From: Chrysomallon squamiferum
Taxonomy: Eukaryota; Mollusca; Gastropoda; Neomphalida; Peltospiridae
Assembly: GCA_012295275.1 (NCBI GenBank)
Contig: CM022672.1
Coordinates: forward strand, 21,242,628-21,306,627
DNA length: 64,000 nucleotides
Reading direction: 5' to 3'
Shown here: in pieces, positions 24,901 to 37,930 of the stretch
Position numbering within the stretch: position 1 is the first letter of the stretch
Layout: each line of letters begins with the position of its first letter
Position numbers and translations under genes: made by a program
Notes under the pieces: generated by a model
The model's input: the letters and a program-made list of their open reading frames with translations, nothing else
What the model was told of the DNA's origin: nothing
Database searches by the model: none

Positions 24901-25740
24901 TTCTTCAGTATTTTATTCTTCTGGGTGTATTGTAAAAATATTTTTCAATTTAGTCGATTGTTAAACGAACATGTTAAAACTCATCGCATTTAATAACCGA
25001 AAGAAAAAAAAAGGACCTTGACAACCAGTTTAGTTAGAAAGCAAAAATAATGAATATTTAATTACCAATATTAGTACAGTTTGCGCTTCATAAGTTTAAT
25101 GTTCAGTTATTAAATGTGCAGAAGGTTTAAAATATAGATAAAATTAAAAACTGATATCTGATATTCGGTGATTGTTCTTTGCTTTTGGTTGATTTTGTTG
25201 TTGTTGTTTTTTTTATTGTTATTATCATTATCATCATTATTTTTACTGTTATTGTTAACATCAACATCATCATCAATCATTATCATATACTTAACTGATA
25301 TACTTAAAGGTCCTTACTATTCTCAAACGGTTATAAAAGCATAACATCACACGACAGCAAAATATATCAACCTATATGCGGCTTAATTGTGTTTTCTGTC
25401 AATTTTTAATGATTTAATGTGTAAAATTTTACTATCATTTTTGTTATTCGTTTTATAAATCATGCATTGTAAAATGATATATGGTTCTAGCGGAATGCAA
25501 CATAAAATAAATTAAATAGAATTTTGGATTATCTTTTTTTTTTTTTTTTTTTTCTTTCTTTCTTTCTTTCTTTCTTTCTCGTTATATAATATGATATTTT
25601 ATTCAGCTTTTATAACATTTTTGCTTTCATTTGGTGATCCACAACGTCATATCACATTTCTGCCGTTGTTAGATATATAACGTGATATTGTATTTCAACC
25701 ATCGTTATGTATATCATTATATTTCTAGATTTTCCTATTA
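24901..25740. other. AT-rich intergenic sequence
   Basis: Short ATC/ATT triplet runs (about 25215-25290) and a T-rich TTTC tract (about 25533-25580). No gene. Confidence 0.6.
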
Positions 25741-26540
25741 ATGGCACTGTCACCTGACCGCGATGAAACGTGCTTGAGTAATTTCAATTCTGACGCCGCG
25801 AAGCTCTAACAATAACGCACTGTCACTTCATGAAAGTTTTGTCGTACACACCTCTGAGCGCAAACACGATAGTATCTTTTGAGCGATGAATTTGCAATAA
25901 TTGGTTAAATGATATAAATTACAAACCATTACTATAGGCAATCGACATGACAGTAACACGGTAGTACCATTAGTCCATAATTCAAGTACATCATCAGAGC
26001 TTCTCACTTCGTCTAGCCCTTTGTGGCGATGCTTCCGATTCTAGGCGTATTAATTTCCATCTGAATATTATATCAGTCTTTCGGGCGAGTGAACAAAATT
26101 TGATAGGCAGCGGACGAGAACCCGGGACTTGTCGCACGGTCATCAGAAAGCATGACAGACTCGCAAACGAGCCCCCGCTGTCTTCCCGGAGACGAAACTG
26201 CTAGAGCCCGGACCGCGACGACGTGCAATGAAAACAAGTTGTTGTCATGCCGTGTTTCTGTCATTGTCATCCCGCTCGCAGTAATTAAAGCCTTAACGTT
26301 GAAAGTTACGAAGTAAATCTTGGCGATTTTAGTTTAATTTCCTGCGATGCCAGCGGGGTAGCATATACCTTGTCGTTTTTCGTTTGATTGGGTGGACAAT
26401 GCAGCATGCTTAATGCATTAGTTAGTGAAAATCAAAACTCGACAATAGAGTTCTGGAATTAACACTGCACAATGGTTAATGGATTGTTATTGTGCTTCTA
26501 GCGGTATTTTGACAGCAAGAAAAAAAAGTTTGTTTGTAAC
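25741..26540. promoter_or_regulatory. Unique island with Sox/POU-like composite site
   Basis: About 0.8 kb of GC-balanced, CG-containing sequence. ACAATG (26396-26401, Sox-like) lies 4 bases from ATGCTTAATGCAT (26406-26418, POU-like). Other Sox-like CATTGTC words lie nearby. This arrangement is typical of neural enhancers in other animals (family knowledge); the assignment is inference. The 65-codon minus frame is not protein-like. Confidence 0.35.
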
Positions 26541-27624
26541 GTCAAAATCACCGAAGTGTTTTGATTATTATTACGTTTTTGTTTGTTAAATAAAAAACTA
26601 GTTCTCTTTATACAGAATGTAAACTATCCGTACGTCTGTTTATCGCTGTATGTGTGTGTTACGTACGTCTACTTTACAATTTATCTATCCATTTATTATT
26701 TACAGTTAATCTAATACTAATGACAGGAGTTATATTACTGAAGTTAGCAATCAAATTAAAATTAAAAAGTTATTTTATAGCTAGTTTGAGAATTTATATC
26801 AACAGTGTAAATGTACCTACCATTCTCTCTCAGTTCCCATTTTTTTTTTCAGTCATTTCGCCATTGTAATCACCCATTTCCCCCATTTTACCAACCACAC
26901 CGTCTATCCGCCTTCCCATCACAGTCAAAATTATACAGAGTAATTTAATACATCAGTTTATATTTTATTTTATCCTTAATTACTCTTTCTTACTCATTTC
27001 CCCCCCAAAAAATAAAGCTTCTCGTTTTTCTCCCGGCTTTCTCACCTGTGTACTAATCTCACTCATGTGTTAGTCACTTTAGTTTCATTACAACCACTTT
27101 GTGCCAATAAATAATTGATTTTCTTTATAAACATGCCATTTGTCCAGGTAACAATAACCTGCGTAATTACAGCTATAAAGGTAATGATATATCTCTTGCA
27201 AATACATGTAGCCGTCTTTAAAAAGCCTCATGTTAAAGTTAATTTGTGTTGTTATTTTAACTGGAAACTAAATACGTTTTTCTATTGCTTTTATAAGCCT
27301 TGTCCTCGCTATCGTCACAGGTGCGGCGTGAAGATACGACTATTAATGGTTACACTATTAAATCCTCGACAATGTACGTAGTCCCATGAAAATTTCATAA
27401 AACACTTTCTCAGATTTCGCCTTTAAAGATGATACCAATGATGAGTTCTCTTGCAGTATTTTATAACATATTTGTTAGCAGTCGATCTGTTTGAAATAGT
27501 ATATCTTTACGAATTCACACTTGTATGCGAATACTTTTTTGAACAGTTGAAAACCTTTTATCTGTTTCGAGCTGAATTTGAATTTTTTTTTTGGTGTGTT
27601 TTGTTGTGGGCTTTTTTGTGGTGG

Positions 27625-27625
<1 letters not shown>
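26541..27625. other. AT-rich intergenic sequence
   Basis: Unique, moderately AT-rich; C-rich pyrimidine patches at about 26870-27050. Frames at 26654-26869 and 27115-27381 are not recognisable proteins. Nothing else supported. Confidence 0.55.

Positions 27626-27667
<42 letters not shown>
27626..27667. repeat. (TG)n dinucleotide array
   Basis: Nearly perfect TG run of about 40 bases. Confidence 0.95.
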
Positions 27668-27694
27668 TGTTCATTATTTTTTTTATATTGTCTT

Positions 27695-28180
27695 ATAGCT
27701 GTATTATGTTATGTTATATTGTGTTATATTACATTACATTATATTATATTATATTATATTATATTATATTATATTATATTATATTATATTATATTATATT
27801 ATATTATATTATATTGGACTGTATTGTATTATATTATTCAGTATTATGTTGTGTTATATTATACGTTATACTACACAAAACTACACTATACTACATTATA
27901 CTTCTCTGCTCTGCTCTACGCTAGACAATACTACACTACCCTACCCTACCCTGATCTACCCTTTCCTACCTTACCCTTGATTATACTGCACTGCATTACA
28001 TTATATGCTATACTAAACGACTCGACTCTATCCTACCTTACCTTACTTTATCTTATCCTATTCTACTCCACCTACCCTGTACTAACGCTCCACACTGTAC
28101 TGTCCTACATTCCTCTGTCCTAACCTATCTTGCCCTACACTATGCTATGCTAAACCACACTACACAAACCATATCATAAT
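27695..28180. repeat. Pentanucleotide satellite, pure core and decayed 3' arm
   Basis: A perfect (TTATA)n core at about 27736-27815 is flanked by a 350-base arm in which a TA or CTA word recurs every five bases while the other positions drift (CTACA, CTACC, TTACC). Reading frames of 89-181 codons through it are artefacts of a stop-free 5-bp unit. Confidence 0.9.
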
Positions 28181-28520
28181 TATCACTTCTCGCCACACAA
28201 TACCTGATCACAGTACATTATAATACACTACACCACACGTCTATAAAATATCACATTGCTTTAAATGTATCGTCATTCCGCCATTGTATTATAAATGTAT
28301 ATATTGCAGTGCATTATTGTACGTGTATTGTATTTAACAGTATTATCTCATCATTATGGTCATTAAAGTATATTATATCACATTATATATCATGATATGG
28401 TATCGTATCGTATCGCATCATATGGGTAGTGCATGGCATCATATGTCGTATAATTATTTCTTCCATTGCACCTTCCAAGGATAAAATGCACCTTCCAAGG
28501 ATAAAATTAATGTGCAAAGA
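28181..28520. repeat. Residual 5-bp periodicity and a 20-bp tandem duplication
   Basis: TATCG/CATCA units at about 28390-28440 keep a 5-bp beat. A perfect 20-bp duplication, unit TGCACCTTCCAAGGATAAAA, occupies 28467-28486 and 28487-28506. Confidence 0.85.
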
Positions 28521-29160
28521 GCAATATTGCTAAACCGATTCTCCTAATGATTTCAGCAACTGAAAGAAAAACAAATCCACGTATCTACAAAACATCAGGT
28601 TTAATAGCCTTTTGTGATTTAGTCTTCTAATGCCGCAAGTCTATGACAAGTCCTTAATATAGTTCACTAGCAGCACACGGTTAACGTATAAAAGGTTGAA
28701 AGTCATTTCCGTGAAATAAATCCCGTGCCTGTGAATGAACGCCGGGACTCCCATGCTCGTGTCTGTCCGTATGTCCGCTCATTATCGCAGAGCGGAGATA
28801 AAACATAAAACCGAGTCACTTCTAAAATCCTAATTCTACAATTAGGCACCTCATTTAGGTGCGTGAACATGATTTAATGTGTTTCAGAGTGCTCTGCTAT
28901 CGCTGTTGTACTATGCCGATCACACGAGATCGCGACCTCGTGTTAATTGTGTTTTAGTGATGTATTTTAATCTCTTTTTACAGTCTACGGAAATAATTGT
29001 TTGGTTTTCGTCCCTGCAGCATTTTTTTCGTTTGGAACTCTCTGAGCCAGATGTGAATATTATGCCTTTAGATATGTACCAATATTTCATTCAAAGGTTA
29101 ACAAATCAAATATTCAAAAGTAACAATATTGAGATATCATCGTCGATGGCAACATAGAGA
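28521..29160. other. Unique-sequence island
   Basis: GC-balanced to about 28960. A 92-codon plus-strand frame (28879-29157) is present but not recognised and has no splice or start context that supports it. Candidate regulatory DNA. Confidence 0.3.
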
Positions 29161-29991
29161 GACAGAGTAGAAGAACATTTAATTAGATGATTTTCATCTC
29201 TACATTATTGTCCTACATAGTAGAGCAATTTCATAAGATCTGAATACTGATGGTTATTATAAATATCTCTATTGCCATCACATGTAAATAGTATCGTTTT
29301 GTTATTGCTGAAACCATCTAGCAAAACTTAGATTTTGTTAATGAACTTACCTTTTCAAAATTATTAAAGCAAAAGCCATAGAATGAATGCTATAAAGGTA
29401 TATTTCGGATATTTTTTCTAGCAGCAAGAAATGCAGGCATATTCTGGACTGTTGAAGAAATATTATTTTTGTACAGTGATACTTGCTAATAGCTAAGTTG
29501 TATATTCCTGGAATTTATCCTCTTCAATGATACTACTGGGATTCTTTTTGCACCTTAGTCGAGGTTCTAAAGCAAACATTCCACAGCTCTCTACAAACCA
29601 TAATTTAAACAACAACGGCCTAAATGAGAAACAAAAGTGATTAGTGGTCCACGGATTGCGGTAAGACAATACAGACCTGCTTGCTGTGATTAATTCTAAG
29701 TGTTATCTGCTTTGGGTCACCCCACTCTTTTACCGGGCCGTGACCAGTATGGTTAACTATTGTAGAAGTCATTCGGTACAAAAAGCTCGTCTTAAGTTAT
29801 GGTTTTATAGTAGAACGAAAGAAAAGATGACAGATATGGCAAACACAGTCGGAGATGTTCTTTTGTGTTGTCATTATAATAAGTCTTTAATAAACAATTA
29901 TCTGATTTTGTCCGTAGAAAAAATTCAACGCAAATCCAGATTTCGAAAAAAAAAAGTTGAAAGATCAATATTAAATTATAAATTATTATAT

Positions 29992-30028
<37 letters not shown>

Positions 30029-30060
30029 TTTTGAGCGCCATTTCGAATTATTATTTCATT
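29161..30060. other. Intergenic sequence with an unrecognised 125-codon frame
   Basis: The plus-strand frame 29686-30063 runs into an (ATTT)n array (about 29989-30025) that supplies its tail. The first 100 residues show no motif I know. I leave it unannotated as a gene. Confidence 0.45.
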
Positions 30061-30454
30061 TAATCATCGTATGCGTGATGTCAGGGGCAATGACTAAACT
30101 AAGGCGCGGCAAATACGGCACTTAAAGGTGGCGCCACTGAGAACTTTCTGTTGAATATGACGCCTATGTTTGAGTTGATTTTATGGTAAAATTATCACAA
30201 AAATGTTTGGACAGGCGCTTGCCTTAGGCCTGGTCAGGCCTTTAAGATTTCTGATATTTATAGTCAGATAAAATCACTATATTTTTCTTCTATATGTGCG
30301 TGCACGTGCTAAAGTTAGGAACGCACGTACCAAGAATTTAAGAAAATGACTGCAAATCAGCAATAGCTGTAGAATGAAAGATTCATTTAGCGACCTTTTC
30401 ATCTCAGAACTTATAGGGAATGAATGAATGAATGTTTAAAATGTTTATCCATAA

Positions 30455-30500
<46 letters not shown>

Positions 30501-31860
30501 AAACAGGCTTATATGATAAATCAAAATAAAATAGTTAAAAGTTAAAATACAGCCTAAGGTTAAAAACAGCTGTCCATACATACATATATTTATAAATATT
30601 TGTATCAGATAGAACTAACAGGAACAGCATTCTTTGTTAAGATAGTATTGCTTATAAGTAGATAAAAGTTTTTTTTGTGTGACTTAGGCCATACTTTCTG
30701 GTCCTTGACCAGAAACGACCCTAACCCATTCCATGTGATTATAATTCGCTTACAGAAATAATAGTACATATCTCCGACACATAATTTCCAGAGTGGTGGT
30801 TCTTGTTAACAGCGCCGCCTACCGAATGGGACAGATGCCACTTTCCAGACGACCATTTAGCATTAGTCACAGGTAGTTTGGTCGGCGGTAATCACAGGCC
30901 TCGGACTGTACTTACGGCTTGGAAGCTCTTTATTTGCAAGATTAGCCTGATGTGGCCATGAGGTTTTGTGTGGGTATTATCCTGTTATTTTAGCTGTGAA
31001 ATTCAGCCAAGGTCTTCAGTGCGTAATTGTCAGTGTTTATTTCACTAAATTGAACAGTTTAATAAAGTCACTAGCAATTTACGAATAAAGAGAAACAGTC
31101 GTCCAGAAACAGGTCTTTCAGCTCAGCCAGTAATTTATGGCTTGGCGAGAATCGTTCTGCGTATGCTTTGCTATTTTCTCAGACTTAATAATATTGGATT
31201 AAATTTAATGTCGCTCCATTGAACATTCAACCATTTAGTAAAAATATATACATACACATCCAGCACTCAAAACAAAATGAAAAGAAGATGAAAAAGATAA
31301 TATTTTGTATTTTCACATGGAAATTTGAGTTGATTTTGTTTTATTTTTCATAAAAAAAAAGAAGTAAATTTGATACCATCAGTCTGTTAGACGCATCACA
31401 AAAATTAAAGGATTTTCTCAGTTTTACACAGAATAAATGCCCAGTTTTGTAGAAGGAAACGCTATAATCCAGGTTTAACAGGACAATCGTCAAAGATTGC
31501 GACGAAGATAAATCCTTTATTCAGATATTAAATGAGTTAGCAAGATTAAAAAAACCGGTTCAAAAAGTGGGGGCAAAAACAAACTGAAAATATCGGTTCG
31601 TGATTCAAAGAATTTTGGAAGGATCATAATTTTATCAAGAAAAGGAACTGACGATAAAGAATAAAGCTATATTTTAGACTGTTAATTATCAAGATAGCTA
31701 CTGGGATAAAAGTGTTATTAATACGATGCGCTGAAAAAGAGGGGTAAAACGGAGAGAGAGGTAAAAAGGGATGTAATTTAGTGGATGAAAACATCCAGTC
31801 AACATATCAGTGTTTTTGTACACACCTGTACAATTGTTATACAGCAATTACCGGGTTTTT
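30061..31860. other. Mostly unique intergenic sequence
   Basis: GC-balanced at 30061-30250 and 30690-31180, with (AT)n at about 30468-30497. No coding region, RNA gene or clear element. Parts may be regulatory or decayed mobile elements. Confidence 0.45.
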
Positions 31861-31936
31861 ATTTCTTTTAATTTAATTTAATTTTTATTATTTATTTATT
31901 TAAATATTTATTTATTTATTTATTTATTTTTATTAA

Positions 31937-31994
<58 letters not shown>

Positions 31995-32400
31995 TTATAT
32001 ATATATTATTTCAATTTTTTCTTCTGTTTTTTTTAGTTTTGTAAATTGTATGTCGTTATGGAAATATTTTTCTTGTCTACAAACTCAAAACATACGGTTC
32101 CAGTTTCATTTAATAATTATTTAGATTATTATTATTTTTTTTTATCAATTTCGGGATTATGGACGAATAATTGTTTTATAAATAAATAAATAAATAAATA
32201 AATAAATGAACATTTTATCTAATGCAAATTAACTTTATACCATCTTTATAATAACTACCCCCAAGACTTTATTTATTTATAATCATCATCATCACGATGA
32301 CATCAATTCTACTAACCAGATCTTCACATAATAAAGCATATCTTTGCACATTTTCTTAATACCTAACAAATGATTTATCCGAATATTAATCAGTCTCTAA
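31861..32400. repeat. (TTTA)n and (TTA)n arrays
   Basis: TTTA/TTAA units at about 31865-31930, an ATT array at about 31938-31993, and (AAAT)n at about 32180-32208. Confidence 0.9.
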
Positions 32401-33070
32401 CTAAACAATCATTACTTGCAAAAACATGGGACTGGGTACACGACATGATTACAACTCATAATTAAAACCCAAAAAGCCATACCAAAAAAAAAACAAAACA
32501 AAAAACAAGAACGTATAAGACAATCACCGACAGAATCCGTCAAGTCTAGGCGCCTGTTGCTTTCTTTATCCTGGTTTATCTCGAGTTCTTGCAATTCTTG
32601 AATGTCATCTCCCAGATCGCACAGATTGCCAGCAAACAACATCGAGCGCATCGAATAACCATTCTCATGAAAGACGTCTTAATTGTAGATTTGAAATTGG
32701 ACAAATTAGCCGCACACGTTCCTTGTAACGGCTCGTTTGTGAGCCCAGAACCTCGCTGACGTCTCGCAACGTTCACTGACAGACTTGTCAAAGTGTTCTC
32801 AAGATTCGCGTCAGATAAAAACAGTACAGTGCGATGACTTATCAGATGATTTAGGAGAAAGGTGTTTCTTGAATTATTGTCGTTCCGCGTTTTCGCGTCG
32901 CTCTTTGTTTCTGTTTCGGTTTTCTTTTGTTATCTTTTTTTTTTCTTCCTCTTTTTTTTTTTTTTTTTTTTTTTTTGGACAATGTATTGGAATGAAGATT
33001 TAAGATCTTTGTTTAATTATATTCTTAGAAAGAACTCCCGTAAATTATTAAACGAGGCCAGAGTTGTTGA
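32401..33070. other. Unique-sequence island, candidate regulatory element
   Basis: Complex sequence to about 32900, then a poly-T at 32949-32976. Minus-strand frames of 71-79 codons overlap each other and are not recognised. Confidence 0.3.
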
Positions 33071-33420
33071 ATGAATGAAGGAAGGATTTGCATTTCATTT
33101 TGTTTTCGTTTAGAAATGAAGAGATATTGCTTCTGGGTGTTTTCATGAAAAGAACAAATTAAGCAAACAAACAAAATAAATAAATAAATGTATATATATT
33201 TTTTTTTTTTTTTATGTTATTATATTTTTTTTTTTATGTTTGTTCTATTATTAGATTGTTAGAAAGAATTAATTTTAACGACAACATTAAAAAATGTTAA
33301 TTTATGATGATTCGATTTCATACTTCATAGGCTTCATTGTTTTAATTTTGTTCCACTACTTTAAAAAAAAAAAAAAAAAAATAAAAAAAAAAATTCAAGA
33401 ATCCTGGTATGTAACTTATA
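33071..33420. other. A/T-rich spacer
   Basis: Poly-T near 33200-33213 and poly-A near 33362-33380; nothing else. Confidence 0.6.
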
Positions 33421-34140
33421 ATAAAAACGTATATACCTAATCTATTGTCACACCCGTTAAACACCTTCCACTAACATACACAGACAAATTAAGGCTGCAT
33501 GCCTGTGTACCAGTGTCAAATGATCTGTAATAAAAATACTTAGCCAGCACCACATGTTCTATGCTGTATGTCACAGCGTCAAAAAAAAAAAGATGAAAGG
33601 GACCAAAAACATGGTACAATATCAACAAAACAAGGGTAAAGCCTTTAAAGAAAAAACCACCAACATTTGCCACCGATTATGGCAACAACATAGCCAAGAA
33701 ACGGCTTTAGCTTTTGCTTAATTCGTGTAAACATATTTTGTGTAAAGAAAACACGACTTAGCAGAATGGATTTCGTCTCGGGTGTCAGGCAATTGGGGGA
33801 AAGATAGTGAATTATTACCTCGCTGATTGACAATTCAAAGCCATGTATTGCCAATCGAGATGCGTTTTTCCTTTTACTGTTTGGATAGTTATTAAGTGAT
33901 TGAGGCCGCGATGATGTACCTCCTGCCTTTGAAGTCCAACCACCTGACGAACCAACTGACAACCCGGGCCTGGGGCAACGTCTCGGATTTCACAAGAGAA
34001 CAGAAGCTCGGGATGTGATAACTCTAATGAAAAAACATCCTACAAACATAAAAGACACACAGAGACTCAACAAATCGTGGTCTCTCGATTGTGGAAACCT
34101 AAAAAAAAAAGAAAAATGTGTGTATGTGTCTTCGTCGTGA
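33421..34140. other. Unique-sequence island with unrecognised minus-strand frames
   Basis: GC-balanced sequence. A 105-codon minus-strand frame (33645-33962) beginning MSVGSSGGWTSK is the longest non-repetitive frame in the desert. I recognise no domain and see no splice partner, so it is left as non-coding with low certainty. Confidence 0.3.
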
Positions 34141-35240
34141 AGTGTGTTTTCATACTTTCTCAAGCAAGAAATTTAAATTATTTTCAAGAGCATGTTGAAA
34201 GTTTTCAGTTCTGTTCCGTGACTGAGGCATGATCTTTTCTGTAATCCTCTTTCTAACATCAGGTGCTAAATGAGAGGCGGTTAATAAAAGAGGAAAATAT
34301 ACAATTACACGTCAGTTGTCTCTGTACATAGTTCTACATCTTTTCACAGAGCTTGTGTGCTTCTTTCTTTCTTGCTTCATTTATTTATTTATTTACTTAT
34401 TTATTTATTTACTTATTTATTTACTTACTTACTTATTGTTTGTTTCGTTTTGTTTTATTACATATTTATTACACACATATACATAGAGAGATGAGTGGAT
34501 GGATGGATAGATAGATTGAAAAGAAAGATACATATACATATATGTATATTTATTTTATTTATTTGTTTGTTTGTTTGTTAATTCCAGCGATATGATGACT
34601 AATAAATTTGGTTTTAAAGAAAATATTATTTAGAAATCTAACCTCAATCATAATAGAAACCTATTTTGTTTCATTCACTGTCATATTCTCTTCCAAGTGA
34701 TAAAATGTCTGATAAATGATTGATTTAAAATAGTGAAGTGAGCAGACAAATTACACTAAATATTTTTGACTAACAAAAATGACAATGGCTGGATTCATTT
34801 GCTTGGTTCGTACAGACTTAAAACATAGAAACAGTCATTTCTCAGCTATGTCTAACAAAATATTTCTAAAAAAATATTTGTAAAATGTTCTTGTATTTAA
34901 TAACAAAACTATTCAAACATATGATATGGGAAGGCAAGCCTTAGCACATTTCCAGGTTGCAATGAGAAAACTATCTAAAAATTATGATTTAAAAAAAGCC
35001 TTTCCCCTTTATTCTTTTGCATCATTCAACTTTCAGAGTTTTCTTTGAAGGCATATCGTTTATATTATGAAGAAAAACTTTATTGCTATTGAAAATGCCT
35101 GGTTTGGTCAGAATTATTTGGCAAATTCAAAGAAATGTTCAGGAAATACCTAATTCTGAAGTTACCATTCTGAAATTGTCGTTATCCTTTATTTTAACAA
35201 ATTAGAGTTGACATTACAGCGATATCTGATTTGGATCAAT
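34141..35240. other. AT-rich intergenic sequence
   Basis: (TTTA/TTAC)n at about 34378-34438 and GTTT units near 34562-34580. No gene seen. Confidence 0.6.
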
Positions 35241-36200
35241 GTAATGACACTATTCCTTTTGACTAATTCTCAAACCCATGAACCTAACATGATCTCAGTT
35301 AGATGACACTCGAATGGACAAAACCGGCATGTTTCTGTCAGTCCTCCTCTGATTAACACTTTAAAAACTTTCCCAACAACATCCAAACAACCATCCATCT
35401 AACACGGTTTACATTATCAATGATACAAATGTTCATTTTCAGTCTGGGTCATTACCTCCGTAATTGTAGTTCTTTGATCGTTACGAGGAAAACTATACTG
35501 GCAAACAGACAATATTCGTCTTGACATATGACTTGACTGAGGACAGATTCGTTCGTTTAAACACACAAATCGGAAATAAATTAAACCTCTGCGCCTGAAA
35601 GAAAAAAGGCAGCGATAAGGCACACAGCTAACTCATCAATCGCCATAAGACTTCGAAATCAAGGGAAACAACTTTGCGTTATTAATGGCTTCTGATCGTG
35701 GCAAGCATGTAGACAGATGCCACTTGTATAATTATGGGGACACGTTTGCTGACAGAAGAGAGGAAAAACGACACAATATTAGGCTGATCGAATTATCTGC
35801 TGTATCTATTTCCGATTAAAGAGCTAACGACTTTTATAACCAATTATTAAATCCCGGCGCGAACGACTACCAGCTTCGGAACTCCCCGGGAGCATTCGAC
35901 TGGCAATGAAAAGATCTAGCGTTGCAGAACTGGAAATGTCGAAAATGTTACGCCTGACACTTGTGTCGGAAGACCTGCAACCCAACTATTAATTTGCATA
36001 CATTATTTGAAGTATCATCAATTACACTTGATTAATATCGCCAAATTACATGCCGCTTGCCAAACGCATTAAATTCGGTCGCATACTGCCACCATCTTTG
36101 TTAATGTGAATTCGTCCGAAACCGTAACGTCGTGTGTTCTACAGCATGATTAGTTTGCGGTATATTTTTCCCCCAAATAAGAATAATCAATCGAATAAAA
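35241..36200. other. Unique-sequence island, candidate regulatory element
   Basis: Nearly 1 kb of complex sequence, GC-richest at 35850-35990, with many ATTA/TAAT homeodomain cores. A 68-codon minus-strand frame is not recognised. Candidate enhancer by texture. Confidence 0.35.
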
Positions 36201-37190
36201 ATTACAAAACCATTTGTTAAATAGTAGGGACCAAAATACGTAATATGAGATACGGGAGAAAGAAAAAAAAAAAAAGATTTTTAAAGTTAAATGTCGCATG
36301 CTTAGCCAACTTCAGTGTTAAATACCGCATCTGTTCAAAGCAGGGCTAACGAAAAATCACAGGTTGAATGACTGGAGATAGGGGTGCTGCTGACTGTGCA
36401 GATAATAACAGTTCTGTGTGGACGATGGTGGCGAGAAGTGATGGTTGTATCAGAGGGGTTTTCCTTGCTAGTGTTAAAATAGTAGTACTAGTAGGAAGAG
36501 GAGGAGAAGTAGTAGTAATAGTAGTCGTACTGGTGGTGGTGGTAACGGCGACAGTAGTAGTAGCAGCAGCATTGGAATAATTTATAATTGTAAACCATAC
36601 ATTCATAGTGTTAGTTTAAATAACAGCAAATTATAATATACTAATAGCAGTACTAACAGCAGTTAAAATACTAACAGGAGTAATAAAATAAGTAATACAT
36701 TAGTAGTGTTAGTTTTAATAATAGAAATATAAGAAATAGTAAATTATAATAATAATAACAGCAGTGATGGCAGCAGCAGTGGAATGGGTAATAATAACAT
36801 GACACTGTGCACTGTACTCGGTATTAAGAATGTTCACTATTAATAATAATAATACGATGAAATATAAGAAATAATAATAGTACTAAATGCAGTGCTAAGA
36901 GCAGGAATGGAATAAATAATAAATTTGTTGTATTAATAATAGAACAATAAGTTAAAGTAAATCGCAACAGCAGTGATATCAGGAAAGGTTAAAGAAGTAA
37001 TACTCCTAACATCAACAATCCGGCGAAAAGAAGACGCCTTGTTAGGAAAACAGAAATCCTGTGAAGAAAATTACATAGGCTGTCAGTCAATGTTATTATC
37101 ACTATCATTAGTGTCTCATTATCGTCATTTATTTCTAGTTATTTTCTCAATAATAATTATCCCTTTTTTGTCGTTTTAATATGTGTTTAT
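36201..37190. repeat. AGT/AAT/AGC triplet-rich region
   Basis: Triplet-like AGT, AAT and AGC words dominate about 36477-36965 without a long perfect array, suggesting an old decayed trinucleotide repeat. Thr- and Val-rich frames are artefacts. Confidence 0.7.
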
Positions 37191-37930
37191 GAAGCGGGAT
37201 CACTCACGGTGAAAAATTGTTCACAGATGAGCAAACGTTTTGATGCGACTAAACAAAACAAAACAAAATCTGCTTGTATATACAATTTTTTTTCGACTTC
37301 GAAATATATAACTTCTAACACGATGGTTTGCTTGTATCCTTTAAAGAATCAAAAGCCTGCCACTAGTGCAGAAGGTAACAAGCGCGTGTCGGGTTACATG
37401 ACTCGTCCAACCGTGAATTCCACGCAGGACAGGTAGCGTGAGATAGCGAGTCACTTCCAATCTAAGGTAGGCCTTGTTAACCAGCACGGTCAGTGGTTTT
37501 GACAGGCGAATTGTCTGGTTCGTCCCCCCACTAATTTAGAACGAACGGATGACTGGATCCATAATGATAGGTTAAAGGAAGTCTACGGCAGGAAATCCCC
37601 CTCATTTTGCAGATTAAGTCGTCAAAAGGCGCTGAAAAATTACGTCGGTTTTTTTATAACGTTGCTAATACTCTTGGGATCACCAAAGGTGCCGGTTTTT
37701 AACCTCTGCGCCACTAAAACAGAGTGTGATGAAGTCGTCGGTAACGCGAGCGACACGATGATCAAGTACCACCTCGTTACCTTTTCTGAAGCCGATGAAA
37801 ATCTCTGTAGATCTTTATTTATGCCATCATCGAGCCTTTTTCAGATAAGACGGTTAGAGAAAAGAAAAAGAAGTCTGTGGACGTTTCAGAACAGGGACTA
37901 AGCAGAGTGAGAAAAGCATTTCTACAGTCA
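37191..37930. other. Unique-sequence island
   Basis: GC-balanced complex sequence with plus-strand frames 37209-37436 and 37662-37901 that I do not recognise and that have no splice context. Candidate regulatory DNA. Confidence 0.3.

Noticed and set aside
27451-28123. Frames of 157 and 181 codons
   Set aside because: They are created by TG and 5-bp TTATA repeats without stops, with Tyr/Ile/Leu repeats in all frames.
29686-30063. 125-codon plus-strand frame
   Set aside because: No recognised motif; its tail is a TTTA repeat and no splice or promoter context supports it.
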